From contig JALHMT010000008.1 in NCBI GenBank assembly GCA_022843905.1, forward strand, positions 124,001 to 188,000: a stretch of DNA of 64,000 bases, given 5' to 3'. Below, one piece after another: positions 21,395 through 30,330 of this stretch; position 1 is the stretch's first letter, and every line of letters starts with the position of its first letter. The position numbers and the translations under genes are program-made. Under the pieces are notes generated by a model. That model saw only the letters and a list, made by a program, of their open reading frames with translations, ran no database searches and was not told where the DNA came from. The stretch comes from Rubrivivax sp. (GTDB lineage Bacteria; Pseudomonadota; Gammaproteobacteria; Burkholderiales; Burkholderiaceae_C).

Positions 21395-23524
21395 ATGCTT
21401 CCTCGCCTCCCTCTCGCCGTTTTCGCGCTGTTCGCTGCCCTGATGTCCTGCAGCGCGACGCTGGCTGCCACCTCGGCCACCGTCACCACGCCGCAGGTGC
21501 AGGCCGAGCTGCTGGCGCATGCGCCCGAGGGCGTGGCGCCGGGCAAGCCCCTGTGGCTGGGCCTTCAGATCCGGCACCAGCCGCATTGGCACACCTACTG
21601 GAAGAATCCGGGCGATTCGGGTCTGCCCACCACGTTGACCTGGCAGCTGCCGGCCGGCGTGGAGGCCGGGGAAATCCAGTGGCCCACGCCGAAGAAGTTG
21701 CCCGTGGGGCCTCTGATGAACTTCGGCTACGAGGGCAGCTTGTTGCTGCCGGTGCCGATCACCGTGCCGGCGAACTTCAGCGGCGACAGCCTGCAGGTGA
21801 AGCTGCAGGCCGAGTGGCTGGTGTGCAAGGACGTGTGCATTCCCGAGTCGGGCGAGTTCACCTTGAGCGTGCCGGCCGCCGCGGCCACGGCCATGCACGT
21901 CGGAGCCTTCGAAGCCGCGCGGGCTGCTGCGCCGCAGACCGTTGCCGGGGCGCTGGCCACCGCGCAGGTCGAGGGGGGGCAACTGGTGGTGCGCGTGGCC
22001 GGCCTGCCAGCTGCCTGGCAAGGACGCGCCATTGACTTCCTGCCCGAGACGCCGGGGGTGATCCAGAATGCGGCGAGGCCCGAGCTGGCCTGGGACGGCA
22101 ACGTCTGGCAGGCGCTAGTGCCACTCGACCCGCAGCGCAGCGAGAGCCCTGCCTTGATGCCGGCGGTGCTGGTGTCCGAGGGTCTGCCGACGGGGCTTCA
22201 GATGCAGGTGGCTGTGGCCGGCGCCTGGCCGGCAGTGGCAGCCATGCCGGCCCCCGCTGTCGCGCCCGGGCTTGTGACCACGGCCCCGCCGCCGCGCCCG
22301 GCCTCCGCGCCGATCTCACTGCCACTGGCCATCGTGTTCGCGTTGCTCGGCGGGCTCCTGCTGAACCTGATGCCTTGCGTCTTCCCCGTGCTGTCGCTGA
22401 AGGTGCTGGGCTTTGCATCGCATGCCGGCGATCGCCGCAGGCTGCTGTTCGGCGGTCTGGCCTACACGGCGGGCGTGGTGCTGTCGTTCCTGGCGCTGGC
22501 GGCCTTGCTGCTCGCACTGCGCGCCGGTGGCGAGCAGCTCGGCTGGGGCTTCCAGCTTCAGAGCCCGGTCGTGGTGGCCTCGCTGGCTGCCCTGTTCACG
22601 CTGATCGGATTGAATCTGGCCGGCGTCTTCGAAGTCGGCTCGCTGCTGCCCAGCAGCGTGGCTTCGGCGCGCGCGAAACACCCCCTGGTCGATGACGCGC
22701 TGACCGGCGTGCTGGCGGTGGCGGTGGCGGCGCCCTGCACGGCGCCGTTCATGGGCGCGTCTCTCGGCCTGGCCGTCACCCTGCCGGCAGCGCAGGCGTT
22801 GACGGTCTTCGCCGCACTGGGTGTCGGCATGGCCCTGCCCTATGTCGCCGCCAGTGCATGGCCGGCTGTTGCACGCTGGCTGCCGCGGCCCGGGGCCTGG
22901 ATGCAGCACTTCAAGGTCTTGATGGCCTTCCCGATGTTTGCCACCGTCGTCTGGCTGGTGTGGGTGCTGGGCCAGCAGGCGGGCATCGACGGCGCCGCGG
23001 CGCTGCTGGGCGCGCTGGTGATGCTGGCCTTCGCGGCCTGGGCGCTGGGTGCGCCGGGTCTCGGACCGCGGGCGCGCCTGGGCCTGGGCACCTTGTCGGT
23101 GGTGTTGCTGGCCTTCGCCCTGGCCTGGGCAGGGCCGATGCTGAGCAACCCGCCCGCCCCCGCGACGCAGCACGCCGAAGGCGACTGGCAGCCCTGGAGC
23201 GCGCAGCGTGTCGCCGAGCTCACCTCGCAAGGCAGGCCTGTGTTCGTCGATTTCACGGCGGCCTGGTGCGTGACCTGTCAGTTCAACAAGCGCACCGCGC
23301 TGGCTGACGCCTCGGTGATGGCCGATTTCGCACGTCGACAGGTGGTGCTGCTGCGCGCCGACTGGACGCGGCGCGACCCCGCCATCAGCGCCGAACTGTC
23401 CAGGCTGGGCCGCAGCGGCGTGCCGGTCTATGCGCTTTATTCCCCTGGCACAGCAGGGCCTCGGCTTCTGAACGAGATTCTGTCGGTCAACGAGTTGCGC
23501 GACGCCGTCGCCAGCCTGCCCTGA
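21395..23524 (+). CDS. DsbD/ScsB-like thiol:disulfide interchange protein
   Basis: 709 residues, an inner-membrane carrier of reducing power from cytoplasmic thioredoxin to periplasmic thiols. Order of parts: signal peptide (about 1-24); periplasmic immunoglobulin-like domain with Cys144 and Cys148 (CKDVC); eight-helix membrane core (about 310-590) with Cys328 in NLMPCVFP and Cys448 in APCTAP; thioredoxin-like domain with CVTC at Cys625/Cys628. All six Cys of the electron relay are present. The N-terminal domain and overall size fit ScsB (copper-stress DsbD relative) better than classical DsbD. The next gene, a thioredoxin-fold protein, is a likely periplasmic client or partner. Confidence 0.88.
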   Translation: MLPRLPLAVFALFAALMSCSATLAATSATVTTPQVQAELLAHAPEGVAPGKPLWLGLQIRHQPHWHTYWKNPGDSGLPTTLTWQLPAGVEAGEIQWPTPKKLPVGPLMNFGYEGSLLLPVPITVPANFSGDSLQVKLQAEWLVCKDVCIPESGEFTLSVPAAAATAMHVGAFEAARAAAPQTVAGALATAQVEGGQLVVRVAGLPAAWQGRAIDFLPETPGVIQNAARPELAWDGNVWQALVPLDPQRSESPALMPAVLVSEGLPTGLQMQVAVAGAWPAVAAMPAPAVAPGLVTTAPPPRPASAPISLPLAIVFALLGGLLLNLMPCVFPVLSLKVLGFASHAGDRRRLLFGGLAYTAGVVLSFLALAALLLALRAGGEQLGWGFQLQSPVVVASLAALFTLIGLNLAGVFEVGSLLPSSVASARAKHPLVDDALTGVLAVAVAAPCTAPFMGASLGLAVTLPAAQALTVFAALGVGMALPYVAASAWPAVARWLPRPGAWMQHFKVLMAFPMFATVVWLVWVLGQQAGIDGAAALLGALVMLAFAAWALGAPGLGPRARLGLGTLSVVLLAFALAWAGPMLSNPPAPATQHAEGDWQPWSAQRVAELTSQGRPVFVDFTAAWCVTCQFNKRTALADASVMADFARRQVVLLRADWTRRDPAISAELSRLGRSGVPVYALYSPGTAGPRLLNEILSVNELRDAVASLP

Positions 23525-23545
23525 AACCCCTGTCGGAGAAGCTCC

Positions 23546-24172
23546 ATGTCGAACCCTCGCGTTGCTGCTTTGCTCGCCTGTGCTGCCCTCGGGCTGACGA
23601 TGGCCACCGGAGGCGCCGGTGCGGCGGCCGTCGTGGGTCAGGAAGCACCCGCCTTCTCGGCCGTCGACGTGCGCGGCAAGGCCGTCTCGCTGGCCGACTT
23701 CAAGGGCAGGCACGTGGTGCTGGAATGGGTCAACCCGGGCTGTCCGTTCGTGGTGAAGCACTACGGGGCCGCCAACATGCAGGCCACGCAGAAGAATGCC
23801 GTCGACAAGGGTGTGGTGTGGCTGGCGGTGAACTCCACGGCCAAGGATGCAGGCGACTACCGCACGCCGCAGGCCATGGCCACCTGGATGCAGGGCCAGA
23901 AGGCCCATGCCAGCGCCACGCTGATGGACGAAGACGGCAAGGTCGGACGCGCCTACGGTGCGCGCACGACGCCGCACATGTACATCATCGATCCGGCCGG
24001 CAAGCTGGTCTACGCCGGCGCCATCGACAGCAAGCCGACCTCGAACCCGGCCGACATCCCGAGCGCGACCAACCATGTGAATGCGGCGCTGGCCGAGACG
24101 CTGGCGGGCAAGGCGGTCAGCGTGGCTTCGACGCGGCCTTACGGCTGTTCGGTGAAGTACTCGTCGATGTGA
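23546..24172 (+). CDS. Periplasmic thioredoxin-fold (AhpC/TSA-type redoxin) protein
   Basis: 208 residues with a signal peptide of about 26 residues. The mature domain is a redoxin: VGQEAPAFSAVDVRGKAVSLADFKGRHVVLEWVNPGCPFVVKHYG. Only one Cys, Cys66, sits at the peroxidatic-like position; the usual CxxC is missing, and a second Cys (Cys201) lies near the C-terminus (YGCSVKY). That pattern suggests either a 2-Cys peroxiredoxin-like reaction or a scaffold. The gene follows the DsbD/ScsB-like gene by 21 bases, so it probably receives electrons from it. GGAGAAGC precedes the ATG. Confidence 0.82.
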   Translation: MSNPRVAALLACAALGLTMATGGAGAAAVVGQEAPAFSAVDVRGKAVSLADFKGRHVVLEWVNPGCPFVVKHYGAANMQATQKNAVDKGVVWLAVNSTAKDAGDYRTPQAMATWMQGQKAHASATLMDEDGKVGRAYGARTTPHMYIIDPAGKLVYAGAIDSKPTSNPADIPSATNHVNAALAETLAGKAVSVASTRPYGCSVKYSSM

Positions 24173-24205
24173 CGATGAAGCCAGCGTGCGGCGGTCGCTG
24201 CGCGC

Positions 24206-25810
24206 TCAGGGGAGTTCGCGGTACTGGGTCGCCAGGGCTGTGAACTCGGCCACCGACGCCGCGGCATCGAAAGCGGCGCCCAGTTCCTGCGACAGGATCA
24301 CGGCAACGGCCTCGGCCTGTCGCGCCGCTTCGGCGGCGTCCAGGAACAGCAGCCTGCAGCGCCGCGCCAGCACATCCTCCACCGTGCGTGCCATCTCGTA
24401 GCGTGCTGCGAAGCGCACCATCGCTTCGCTGAGGCCGCCGCGGCCGGATTCGGCGTCGCGCCACAGCCAGCGGTCGGCGCCCGGCTGGCTGTGCAACAGC
24501 GCCACCTCGCTGCCATAGAGATGTTCGCCTGGTGCTTCGCTGAGCGGTCGGCCGGGCGCGGCCCCGAGCAGCGGCAGGCGTTCGGTGGCGCCCCCGGCGC
24601 GACGTTCGAGCAGGCCTGCGCCCATCGCGCGGTCAAGCACGTCCTCGGCCATGGCGCGGTAGGTCGTCCATTTGCCGCCCGTGACGGTGACCAGGCCCGA
24701 GCGACCGACCCGCACCGTGTGCTCGCGCGACAGGGCCTTGGTGTTCTCTGCCTCGTCGGCCGATGGCTTGACGAGCGGCCGCAGCCCGACCCACGCCGAG
24801 CGCACATCGCCGCGCTGCGGCGCCAGGTTGAGGCACTTGCCGGCCTCGCGCAGGATGAACTCGACCTCTTCACGGAAGGGCCGCGGTTCGCGCGCCAGGT
24901 CGCCGCGCGGTGTGTCGGTGGTGCCCAGGATGGTCTTGCCGAACCAGGGCACGGCGAACAGCACGCGGCCGTCCTCGGTCTTGGGCACCAGCAGCGCGTG
25001 CGTGCCGGGCAGGAAGCGGCGGTCGACCACCAGGTGCACGCCCTGGCTCGGTGCAACCATCGGCGCACCCTTCGTACTGCCGTCTTCGTGGTCCATGTCG
25101 CGCACCGCATCCACCCAGACGCCGGTCGCATTGACGACACAGCCGGCCTCGAGTTGCAGGACTTCGCCAGTCTCGCCGTCCTTCACGGTCAGGCCGCGCA
25201 CCTTGCCGCCCTCGTGCAGCAGCGACACCGCGGCGCAGCGGTTGACCAGCAGCGCGCCGCGTGCCGCGGCGGTTCGTGCCAGCAGCACGGCCAGCCTGGC
25301 GTCGTCGAACTGGCCATCCCAGTACTTGACGCCACCGGACAGGCCGCGAGGTGACACGGTGGGCAGCAGCTCCCGCGTGCGCGCCGCGCTCAGCCACTCC
25401 GTGCGGCCCAGACCGCGGCGGCCTGCCAGCGCGTCGTAGGCCTTCAGCCCGGCGCCGTAGAAGCCTCCCTCCCACCAGCGGTAGCCGGGCATCACGAAGG
25501 CCAGGCGCTGGGCCAGGTGCGGTGCGTTGGCCAGCATCGCGCCCCGCTCCTGCAAGGCTTCGCGCACGAGGCCGATGTCGCCCTGCGCCAGGTAGCGCAC
25601 GCCGCCATGGGCCAGCTTGGTGGCGCGTGACGAGGTGCCCTTGGCGAAGTCGTGAGACTCCACCAGCACCACGCTGAAGCCGCGCACCACGGCGTCGAGT
25701 GCCACGCCCAGTCCGGTGGCGCCGCCGCCGATGACGGCCAGGTCCCAGCGGCGCGGCTGACGCAGCCGTTCGACGAGTGGATCGCGCGGCAGCGCGAGGG
25801 CCTGCACCAT
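24206..25810 (-). CDS. glpD: Glycerol-3-phosphate dehydrogenase (FAD, aerobic type)
   Basis: 534 residues. Oxidises sn-glycerol 3-phosphate to dihydroxyacetone phosphate and passes electrons to quinone at the inner face of the membrane. The FAD dinucleotide fold is DLAVIGGGATGLGVALDAVVRGFSVVLVE (about 23-51) followed by the family signature KGTSSRATKLAHGGVRYL. GGKWTTYRAMAEDVLDRA is the second DAO signature, and the C-terminal helical domain is complete. The usual partners glpK, glpF and glpR are not adjacent. It lies 9 bases after the SMP-30 gene and probably shares its transcript. Confidence 0.93.
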   Translation of the reverse strand: MVQALALPRDPLVERLRQPRRWDLAVIGGGATGLGVALDAVVRGFSVVLVESHDFAKGTSSRATKLAHGGVRYLAQGDIGLVREALQERGAMLANAPHLAQRLAFVMPGYRWWEGGFYGAGLKAYDALAGRRGLGRTEWLSAARTRELLPTVSPRGLSGGVKYWDGQFDDARLAVLLARTAAARGALLVNRCAAVSLLHEGGKVRGLTVKDGETGEVLQLEAGCVVNATGVWVDAVRDMDHEDGSTKGAPMVAPSQGVHLVVDRRFLPGTHALLVPKTEDGRVLFAVPWFGKTILGTTDTPRGDLAREPRPFREEVEFILREAGKCLNLAPQRGDVRSAWVGLRPLVKPSADEAENTKALSREHTVRVGRSGLVTVTGGKWTTYRAMAEDVLDRAMGAGLLERRAGGATERLPLLGAAPGRPLSEAPGEHLYGSEVALLHSQPGADRWLWRDAESGRGGLSEAMVRFAARYEMARTVEDVLARRCRLLFLDAAEAARQAEAVAVILSQELGAAFDAAASVAEFTALATQYRELP

Positions 25811-25819
25811 CGGGAGTTC

Positions 25820-26743
25820 TCAGGGTTGGGCGAAATGCACCGGCAGGCCGGGCACGTCGACGTGCAGGCTCAGCACGTGGCCGGCCCAGGGCTGGGCGGC
25901 GAGCTCCTCGGCCGGGCGGTTTTCGCGCGAGGTCGTGACGTAGAGCGTGCGCAGGTCGGCCCCGCCGAAGCAGGGCATGGTCGGGCAGCGCACCGGCAGT
26001 TGCACCTCGCGCAACAGGCTGCCGTCGGGCGACAAGCGCAGCAGGCGCTGGCCTTCGAACATCGCCACCCAGTAGCAGCCTTCGGCGTCGACCGCGGCGC
26101 CGTCCGGGCGGCCGCCATAGCCCGGGAGCGGCTGCCCCGGGGCTCTGGGTTCGAAGCGCGCGAAGACCCGGCGGCGCGTCAGCGAGCCGTCCTGGCCGTC
26201 GAAGTCGAAGGCGTAGACCTCGTGGGCCTTGGTGTCGCTCCAGTACATCGTGCGGCCGTCGGGGCTGAAGCCCAGGCCGTTGCTCACCGTGATGTCGCCC
26301 GCCACGCGTTCGAGCCGGCCGCGCGAGTAGCAGTAGAGCGCGGCGTCGGGCGGATCGCGCGGCTCGTAGATCGTGCCCACCCACAGCCGGCCTTGCGGAT
26401 CGGCCTTGCCGTCGTTGAACCGTTCCCGCGTGCGGTCGTAGGGCGGCTGCGCCAGGTTGTGACGCTGGCCCGTCGAGGGGTCGAAGCGCCACAGGCCGTC
26501 CCGCATGGCCAGCAGCATCTGTCCACCCTGCATCGGTGCGCAGCAGACCACGTCGGTCTCGAAGCCCCAGCGCTGGTGCCGCCCGCTGGCGGCGTGCCAG
26601 CGGTGCAGCGCGTGGCCGGGGATGTCGCACCACCACAGCGCCGCCTCGTCGGGATGCCACACCGGCGATTCGCCCAGCAGGCTGGGCGGCACGCCCGGCA
26701 GGATCTGGATGTCCGGCGCGTCGCCGCTGCCCTCGCCCGTCAT
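25820..26743 (-). CDS. SMP-30/gluconolactonase family protein
   Basis: 307-residue six-bladed beta-propeller lactonase. It begins after a short tail with LGESPVWHPDEAALWWCDIPGHALHRW (metal-ligand Glu in GESP) and contains the conserved VSNGLGFSPDGRTMYWSDT and GRPDGAAVDAEGCYWVAMF segments; the Asn and Asp in these are the usual divalent-metal ligands. Such enzymes open sugar-acid lactones in oxidative sugar breakdown. Its neighbour is aldose 1-epimerase (7 bases away), which supports a sugar pathway, for example arabinose or galactose oxidation, but no sugar dehydrogenase is in the window. Confidence 0.88.
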   Translation of the reverse strand: MTGEGSGDAPDIQILPGVPPSLLGESPVWHPDEAALWWCDIPGHALHRWHAASGRHQRWGFETDVVCCAPMQGGQMLLAMRDGLWRFDPSTGQRHNLAQPPYDRTRERFNDGKADPQGRLWVGTIYEPRDPPDAALYCYSRGRLERVAGDITVSNGLGFSPDGRTMYWSDTKAHEVYAFDFDGQDGSLTRRRVFARFEPRAPGQPLPGYGGRPDGAAVDAEGCYWVAMFEGQRLLRLSPDGSLLREVQLPVRCPTMPCFGGADLRTLYVTTSRENRPAEELAAQPWAGHVLSLHVDVPGLPVHFAQP

Positions 26744-26750
26744 TCGACGC

Positions 26751-27602
26751 TCACACCCGCTCGATGTCCAGGCGCATCCAGGCGTCGAAGGTGGCCCCGG
26801 CGGCCAGGCTGCGCAGGCCGTGTGCCGTCGGGTCGGCCATGTGCAGCGCGTTGCTGACGTGGCTCACCGGCTCGACACAGTAGATGTCCTTCAGCTCCGG
26901 CGTGTAGACCACCAGGTAGGGCAGTGACGAGGTGAGCTTGAGGTTGAGCTTCTCGTCGCGGATGCGCGCCGGACCCTTCCAGCCTTCGAAACAATGGTCG
27001 AAGGCCAGGTGTGCGACGTCGGCGTCGATGCCCGGCTGCGCGACGCGGCGCGTGGGCAGCCCGCTGGAGTCGGACTCCCAGCGATCGGTCAGCTCGATGT
27101 GCAGGCGGCTGCGCGGCCGCTTCGGGAAGTAGGGGTGCCAGCCCAGGCCCACCGGCTGCGGGTGGGCTGCGGTGTTGGTGAAGACCAGGTGCATCTCCAG
27201 GGCCGATTCGCTCAGCACGAAGCGCTGGCGCAGTTCGAAGGCGAAGGGCCAGTGCATGTCGGGCACATGGCTGTAGCGCAGTTCGGCATCGGTGGCGGTG
27301 GCCGAAGCCACTTCGAACGGACGTTGCCAGGCCACGCCGTGCACCGAGTGCGGGTTGTCGTCGAAGTTGGGCGCCGTCGTGTAGTCGTGCCCGAGCCAGC
27401 GGAAGCGCCTGTAGCCCAGGCGGTTGGAATAGGGGGCCAGCGGATAGCAGCCCGAGCTGCGTGAACTGGCCAGCAGGGCCGGCTCGACGCTGCGCATCAC
27501 CGGCAGCTCGCCCAGCCACAGGCCGGCAATGCTGCCGCCCAGATCGGGACGCAGGGCCAGGCGCAACGAGCCGGCACGCAGTTCAACGGAGGGTGAGGTC
27601 AT
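26751..27602 (-). CDS. Aldose 1-epimerase family protein
   Basis: 283 residues, galactose-mutarotase fold. Supporting segments are YPLAPYSNRLGYRRFRWLG, NPHSVHGVAWQRPFEV (conserved His), and GLGWHPYFPKRP (second His), with the catalytic Glu probably in CVEPVSHVSNALH. The enzyme interconverts alpha- and beta-anomers of aldoses, feeding lactone-forming dehydrogenases. It is first in the run epimerase, SMP-30 lactonase, glpD, all minus strand with gaps of 7 and 9 bases. No signal peptide, so cytoplasmic. Confidence 0.88.
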   Translation of the reverse strand: MTSPSVELRAGSLRLALRPDLGGSIAGLWLGELPVMRSVEPALLASSRSSGCYPLAPYSNRLGYRRFRWLGHDYTTAPNFDDNPHSVHGVAWQRPFEVASATATDAELRYSHVPDMHWPFAFELRQRFVLSESALEMHLVFTNTAAHPQPVGLGWHPYFPKRPRSRLHIELTDRWESDSSGLPTRRVAQPGIDADVAHLAFDHCFEGWKGPARIRDEKLNLKLTSSLPYLVVYTPELKDIYCVEPVSHVSNALHMADPTAHGLRSLAAGATFDAWMRLDIERV

Positions 27603-27696
27603 GGCGCTCCTGGCGCAGTGGAGGGGGCGTCGGTGATGGTACTGCCGCGTGCAGGCCGGTCCGGGGCGGGGTCACCCGGGGGGCAGCAACTCCGCT

Positions 27697-28191
27697 TCAG
27701 GCCAGATCGACTTTCAGGTAGTGTGCGCCCGGGATGGGATTGAAGTAGTACGGCGGGATCTCTTCGAAGCCCAGCGTGCGGTACAGGCCGCGCGCCGACT
27801 CCATGTCGTCCAGGGTGTCGAGCAGCAGCACCGAGTAGCCAGTCCTCGCGGCGCAGTCCATCAGGCGCTGGGTCAGCAGCCTGCCCAGGCCGAAGCGGCG
27901 AAAGGCCGGGCGCACGTACAGGCGTTTCATCTCGCAGGCGTTGGCGTAGTCCACGTCGTGCAGCGGACGCACGGCGCCGCAACCGGCCAGCGCGCCGTCG
28001 ACGTAGGCCAGCAGCAGGGCGCCGCCCGGTGGCGCGTACTCGCCGGGCAGGCCGGCCAGTTCGGCCTCGAAGCCCTGGAAGCAGAGGTCCACCCCCAGTC
28101 CTTCGGCGTACTCCCTGAAGATGCCTCGCGCGTCCTCGATCTGCTCGGCCGACTCCGCCTGCAGCACGTCGATCGCGGGGGGGACGTCCAT
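27697..28191 (-). CDS. GNAT family N-acetyltransferase
   Basis: 164 residues with the GNAT fold. Motif A for acetyl-CoA binding is clear at MKRLYVRPAFRRFGLGRLLTQRLMDCA, and the C-terminal beta-strand YSVLLLDTLDDMESARGLYRTLGFEEIPPYY is typical. The substrate is not readable. Its ATG follows directly after the cytochrome b561 stop codon (no spacer), so the two are coupled although their functions appear unrelated. Confidence 0.87.
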   Translation of the reverse strand: MDVPPAIDVLQAESAEQIEDARGIFREYAEGLGVDLCFQGFEAELAGLPGEYAPPGGALLLAYVDGALAGCGAVRPLHDVDYANACEMKRLYVRPAFRRFGLGRLLTQRLMDCAARTGYSVLLLDTLDDMESARGLYRTLGFEEIPPYYFNPIPGAHYLKVDLA

Positions 28192-28875
28192 TCAGGCGCC
28201 CAGGCTCGCGACCCAGCCTGCGCCGCCGGCACAGAGGGCCAGCAGCACGGCCGCAAGGAGTCTCTGCGACAGTCCGTCGGTGCTGGCCGGCGTACCCGGC
28301 GGCAGGGCCTTGTCACCCGACACCATGGGGCGCACCAGGTTGAGCTTCTTCTTCACCAGGTAGAACACGATGGCCGCAACGTGAAGCGCCACCAGTCCGA
28401 TGATGATCCACTGCCCGTAGTCCTTGTGCCAGCCGGTGGCCTCGACGACGGTGTCGCCGCTCACGAAGCGGTTCAGCGGGCCGATGTTGGCGATCTCGTC
28501 GTCGGCCACCAGGCCCGTGGCGACCTGCACGCCGAGGATGCCGATCAGCGCGAACACCGAGAACGCACCCAGCGGGTTGTGCCCGACCTCGTGGTGCTCG
28601 TCATGGCGGCTCTGGCCACGCAGATAGCGCAGCACCGTGCCCGGGGCGTAGACAAAGCTGGTGAAGCGCGACCAGCGGCCGCCCACCAGCCCCCAGAGCA
28701 CCCGGAACACCAGCAGCGCCAGCACCACGTAGCCCAGACGGAAGTGCCAGACCATCGCGTTGCCGCCGATCTTCGCGCTGATGACCGAGCCGATCACGGC
28801 GGCGGCCAGCGCCCAGTGGAAGAGCCGGGTCGGAAGGTCCCAGACACGGGTGCTTTGCAGTGGGCGGTCTGCCAT
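28192..28875 (-). CDS. Cytochrome b561 / di-haem membrane protein
   Basis: 227 residues, four membrane helices (about 18-38, 45-70, 100-125 and 150-175) plus a C-terminal anchor near 205-225. Candidate haem ligands are the His in VWHFRLGYVVLALLVFRVLWG, in the first part, and in GLVALHVAAIVFYLVKKKLN. The RVWDLPTRLFHWALAAAVIGS start is the standard opening of the bacterial b561 group, which passes electrons between quinones and periplasmic cytochromes. Divergent 200 bases away is a cytochrome c' gene, the usual companion of this family, so it may reduce that protein. Confidence 0.9.
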   Translation of the reverse strand: MADRPLQSTRVWDLPTRLFHWALAAAVIGSVISAKIGGNAMVWHFRLGYVVLALLVFRVLWGLVGGRWSRFTSFVYAPGTVLRYLRGQSRHDEHHEVGHNPLGAFSVFALIGILGVQVATGLVADDEIANIGPLNRFVSGDTVVEATGWHKDYGQWIIIGLVALHVAAIVFYLVKKKLNLVRPMVSGDKALPPGTPASTDGLSQRLLAAVLLALCAGGAGWVASLGA

Positions 28876-29075
28876 GGGCGGGGGTGTTCCGGAGAACGTG
28901 GACTCGAGGCTGCAACCTTACCGCGAGATGCCCGTCCTGGGCGTGGCGCCCCCGGCTGAGCGCACGATACGCGGGTTTACCCGTAGTTCGGAATGAGCAC
29001 CAGGGGCGTTGCGTACACTGGTTCGGCGCTCGCAACGGGCGTTGTGCTTTTAACCCCCTATTGCCGGAGAAACTG

Positions 29076-29528
29076 ATGCGCCGAATTCTTCTCGCCCTCG
29101 CCACTGTGGTTGGCGTCGTGACCGCCCTGCCTGCCGCCGCCCAGTTCCAGAAGCCCGAGGACGCGGTGAAGTACCGCAAGGGCGCCTTCTGGGTGATGGG
29201 TCAGCACTTCGGCCGCATCGGTGCCATGGTGCAGGGCCGTGTTCCGTTCGACGGCGCTGTGGCCGCGGCCAACGCCGAGATCGTGGCCGACATGTCCAAG
29301 CTCCCCTTCGCCGGTTTCGTCGAGGGCACTGCCGGTACCGAGAAAGGCACCCCCAAGGCGAACGTCTGGACCGACAAGGCCAAGTTCGATGCCGGCGCCA
29401 AGAAGATGCAGGAAGAAGCGGCCAAGCTGGCCACGGCAGCCAAGGCCAACAACCTCGAGACGCTCAAGACCGCTTTCGGCAGCGCGGCCGCCACCTGCAA
29501 GGCCTGCCACGACGACTACCGCAACTGA
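29076..29528 (+). CDS. Cytochrome c' (class II)
   Basis: 150 residues with a signal peptide of about 22 residues (ends PAAAQ). The mature protein is a four-helix bundle whose haem site is at the very C-terminus: CKACH at Cys141, Cys144 and His145. Such periplasmic proteins bind NO and can protect against nitrosative stress. GGAG with 6-base spacing supports the ATG at 29076; the in-frame codons before it give no signal peptide. Divergent from the cytochrome b561 gene. Confidence 0.93.
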   Translation: MRRILLALATVVGVVTALPAAAQFQKPEDAVKYRKGAFWVMGQHFGRIGAMVQGRVPFDGAVAAANAEIVADMSKLPFAGFVEGTAGTEKGTPKANVWTDKAKFDAGAKKMQEEAAKLATAAKANNLETLKTAFGSAAATCKACHDDYRN

Positions 29529-29581
29529 TCGTCGGACCCGGGTCTCGGTGATCGCTCCTGAAGGCCCCTGAGCGCTCCTCG

Positions 29582-29650
29582 GAAAAGCGCGATCAGCCAG
29601 CGACTGGCTCGGCGAAGCCGAGCACGACCCTGCGGGTCATCGCGCTTTTC
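29582..29650. terminator. Cloverleaf-like terminator structure between cytochrome c' and alaX
   Basis: A perfect 12-bp outer stem GAAAAGCGCGAT (29582-29593) with ATCGCGCTTTTC (29639-29650) encloses three small hairpins: AGCCAG-CGA-CTGGCT (29595-29609), CGGC-GAA-GCCG (29610-29620) and GACCC-TGC-GGGTC (29626-29638). On the plus strand a T-rich run (29646-29655) follows, as in an intrinsic terminator for the cytochrome gene. The structure lies within the last 19 codons of alaX. Confidence 0.7.
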
Positions 29651-30330
29651 TTTTCTATCTTCGTGACGACGACGGCGCCGATGTCGGCCGTGCTGGCGAC
29701 GTGCGTGCCGCCGCAGGGCTGCAGGTCGACGCCTTCGATCTCCAGCACCCGCACGCGGCCCAGTCCGCGCGGGGGCTGCACGCTCATGCTGCGCACCATC
29801 TGCGGGTTGGCGTCGAGTTCTTCTTCGCTGATCCAGCGATGCCTGACGGGGTGCGCTTCGGCCACCAGGCGCGCGATGCCGGCGGTCAGGGCCTCCTTGT
29901 CCAGCGGCTCGTTCATGTGGAAGTCCAGCCGCGCGTAGCTCGCGGTGATGGAACAACCGTCCACCGGGTGCGGCACCAGCGCGCACAGCAGGTGCGTCGT
30001 GGTGTGGAAGCGCATGTGCGCGCGTCGGCGCTCGGCATCGATGCGCGCAGTCACGCGCTGACCCGGCTGCATCCGCGACAGATCGGTTCCGGGGCCGGCC
30101 ACGTGCACGATGCCGGCCGCCGAGCCGTCGGCGTCCTTGCCCTTCACGGTATCGGCCACCGACCAGCTGCTGCCGTCTTCCAGGATCAGCGCACCGGCAT
30201 CCCCGGCCTGGCCGCCGCCGAGCGGATAGAACACCGTGCGGTCGAGCACCACGCCGCGCTCGGTCACCTGCAGCACGGTGGCCTCGCACTCCAGCAGGCC
30301 GGCGTCTTCGCGGAACAGTTCTTCAGTCAT
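29593..30330 (-). CDS. Alanyl-tRNA editing protein (AlaX-type)
   Basis: 245-residue free-standing editing domain that removes wrongly attached Ser or Gly from tRNA-Ala. Zinc ligands of the family are visible: HTTTH (in RFHTTTHLLCALV) and CGGTH (in DLQPCGGTHVAST). The GGGQAGD loop after FYPLGGG is the usual N-terminal signature. I prefer the ATG at 30330 (MTEELF, common family start); an ATG at 30339 is equally open. The gene overlaps the VOC gene by 8 bases and closes the seven-gene operon. Its presence with racemase and aminotransferase genes suggests a need for tRNA proofreading when amino-acid pools shift. Confidence 0.88.
   Translation of the reverse strand: MTEELFREDAGLLECEATVLQVTERGVVLDRTVFYPLGGGQAGDAGALILEDGSSWSVADTVKGKDADGSAAGIVHVAGPGTDLSRMQPGQRVTARIDAERRRAHMRFHTTTHLLCALVPHPVDGCSITASYARLDFHMNEPLDKEALTAGIARLVAEAHPVRHRWISEEELDANPQMVRSMSVQPPRGLGRVRVLEIEGVDLQPCGGTHVASTADIGAVVVTKIEKKSAMTRRVVLGFAEPVAG

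Noticed and set aside
29582..29650. Possible tRNA gene because of the cloverleaf shape
   Set aside because: The acceptor-like stem is 12 bp, loops are 3 bases, there is no anticodon loop, no TTC motif and no CCA end.
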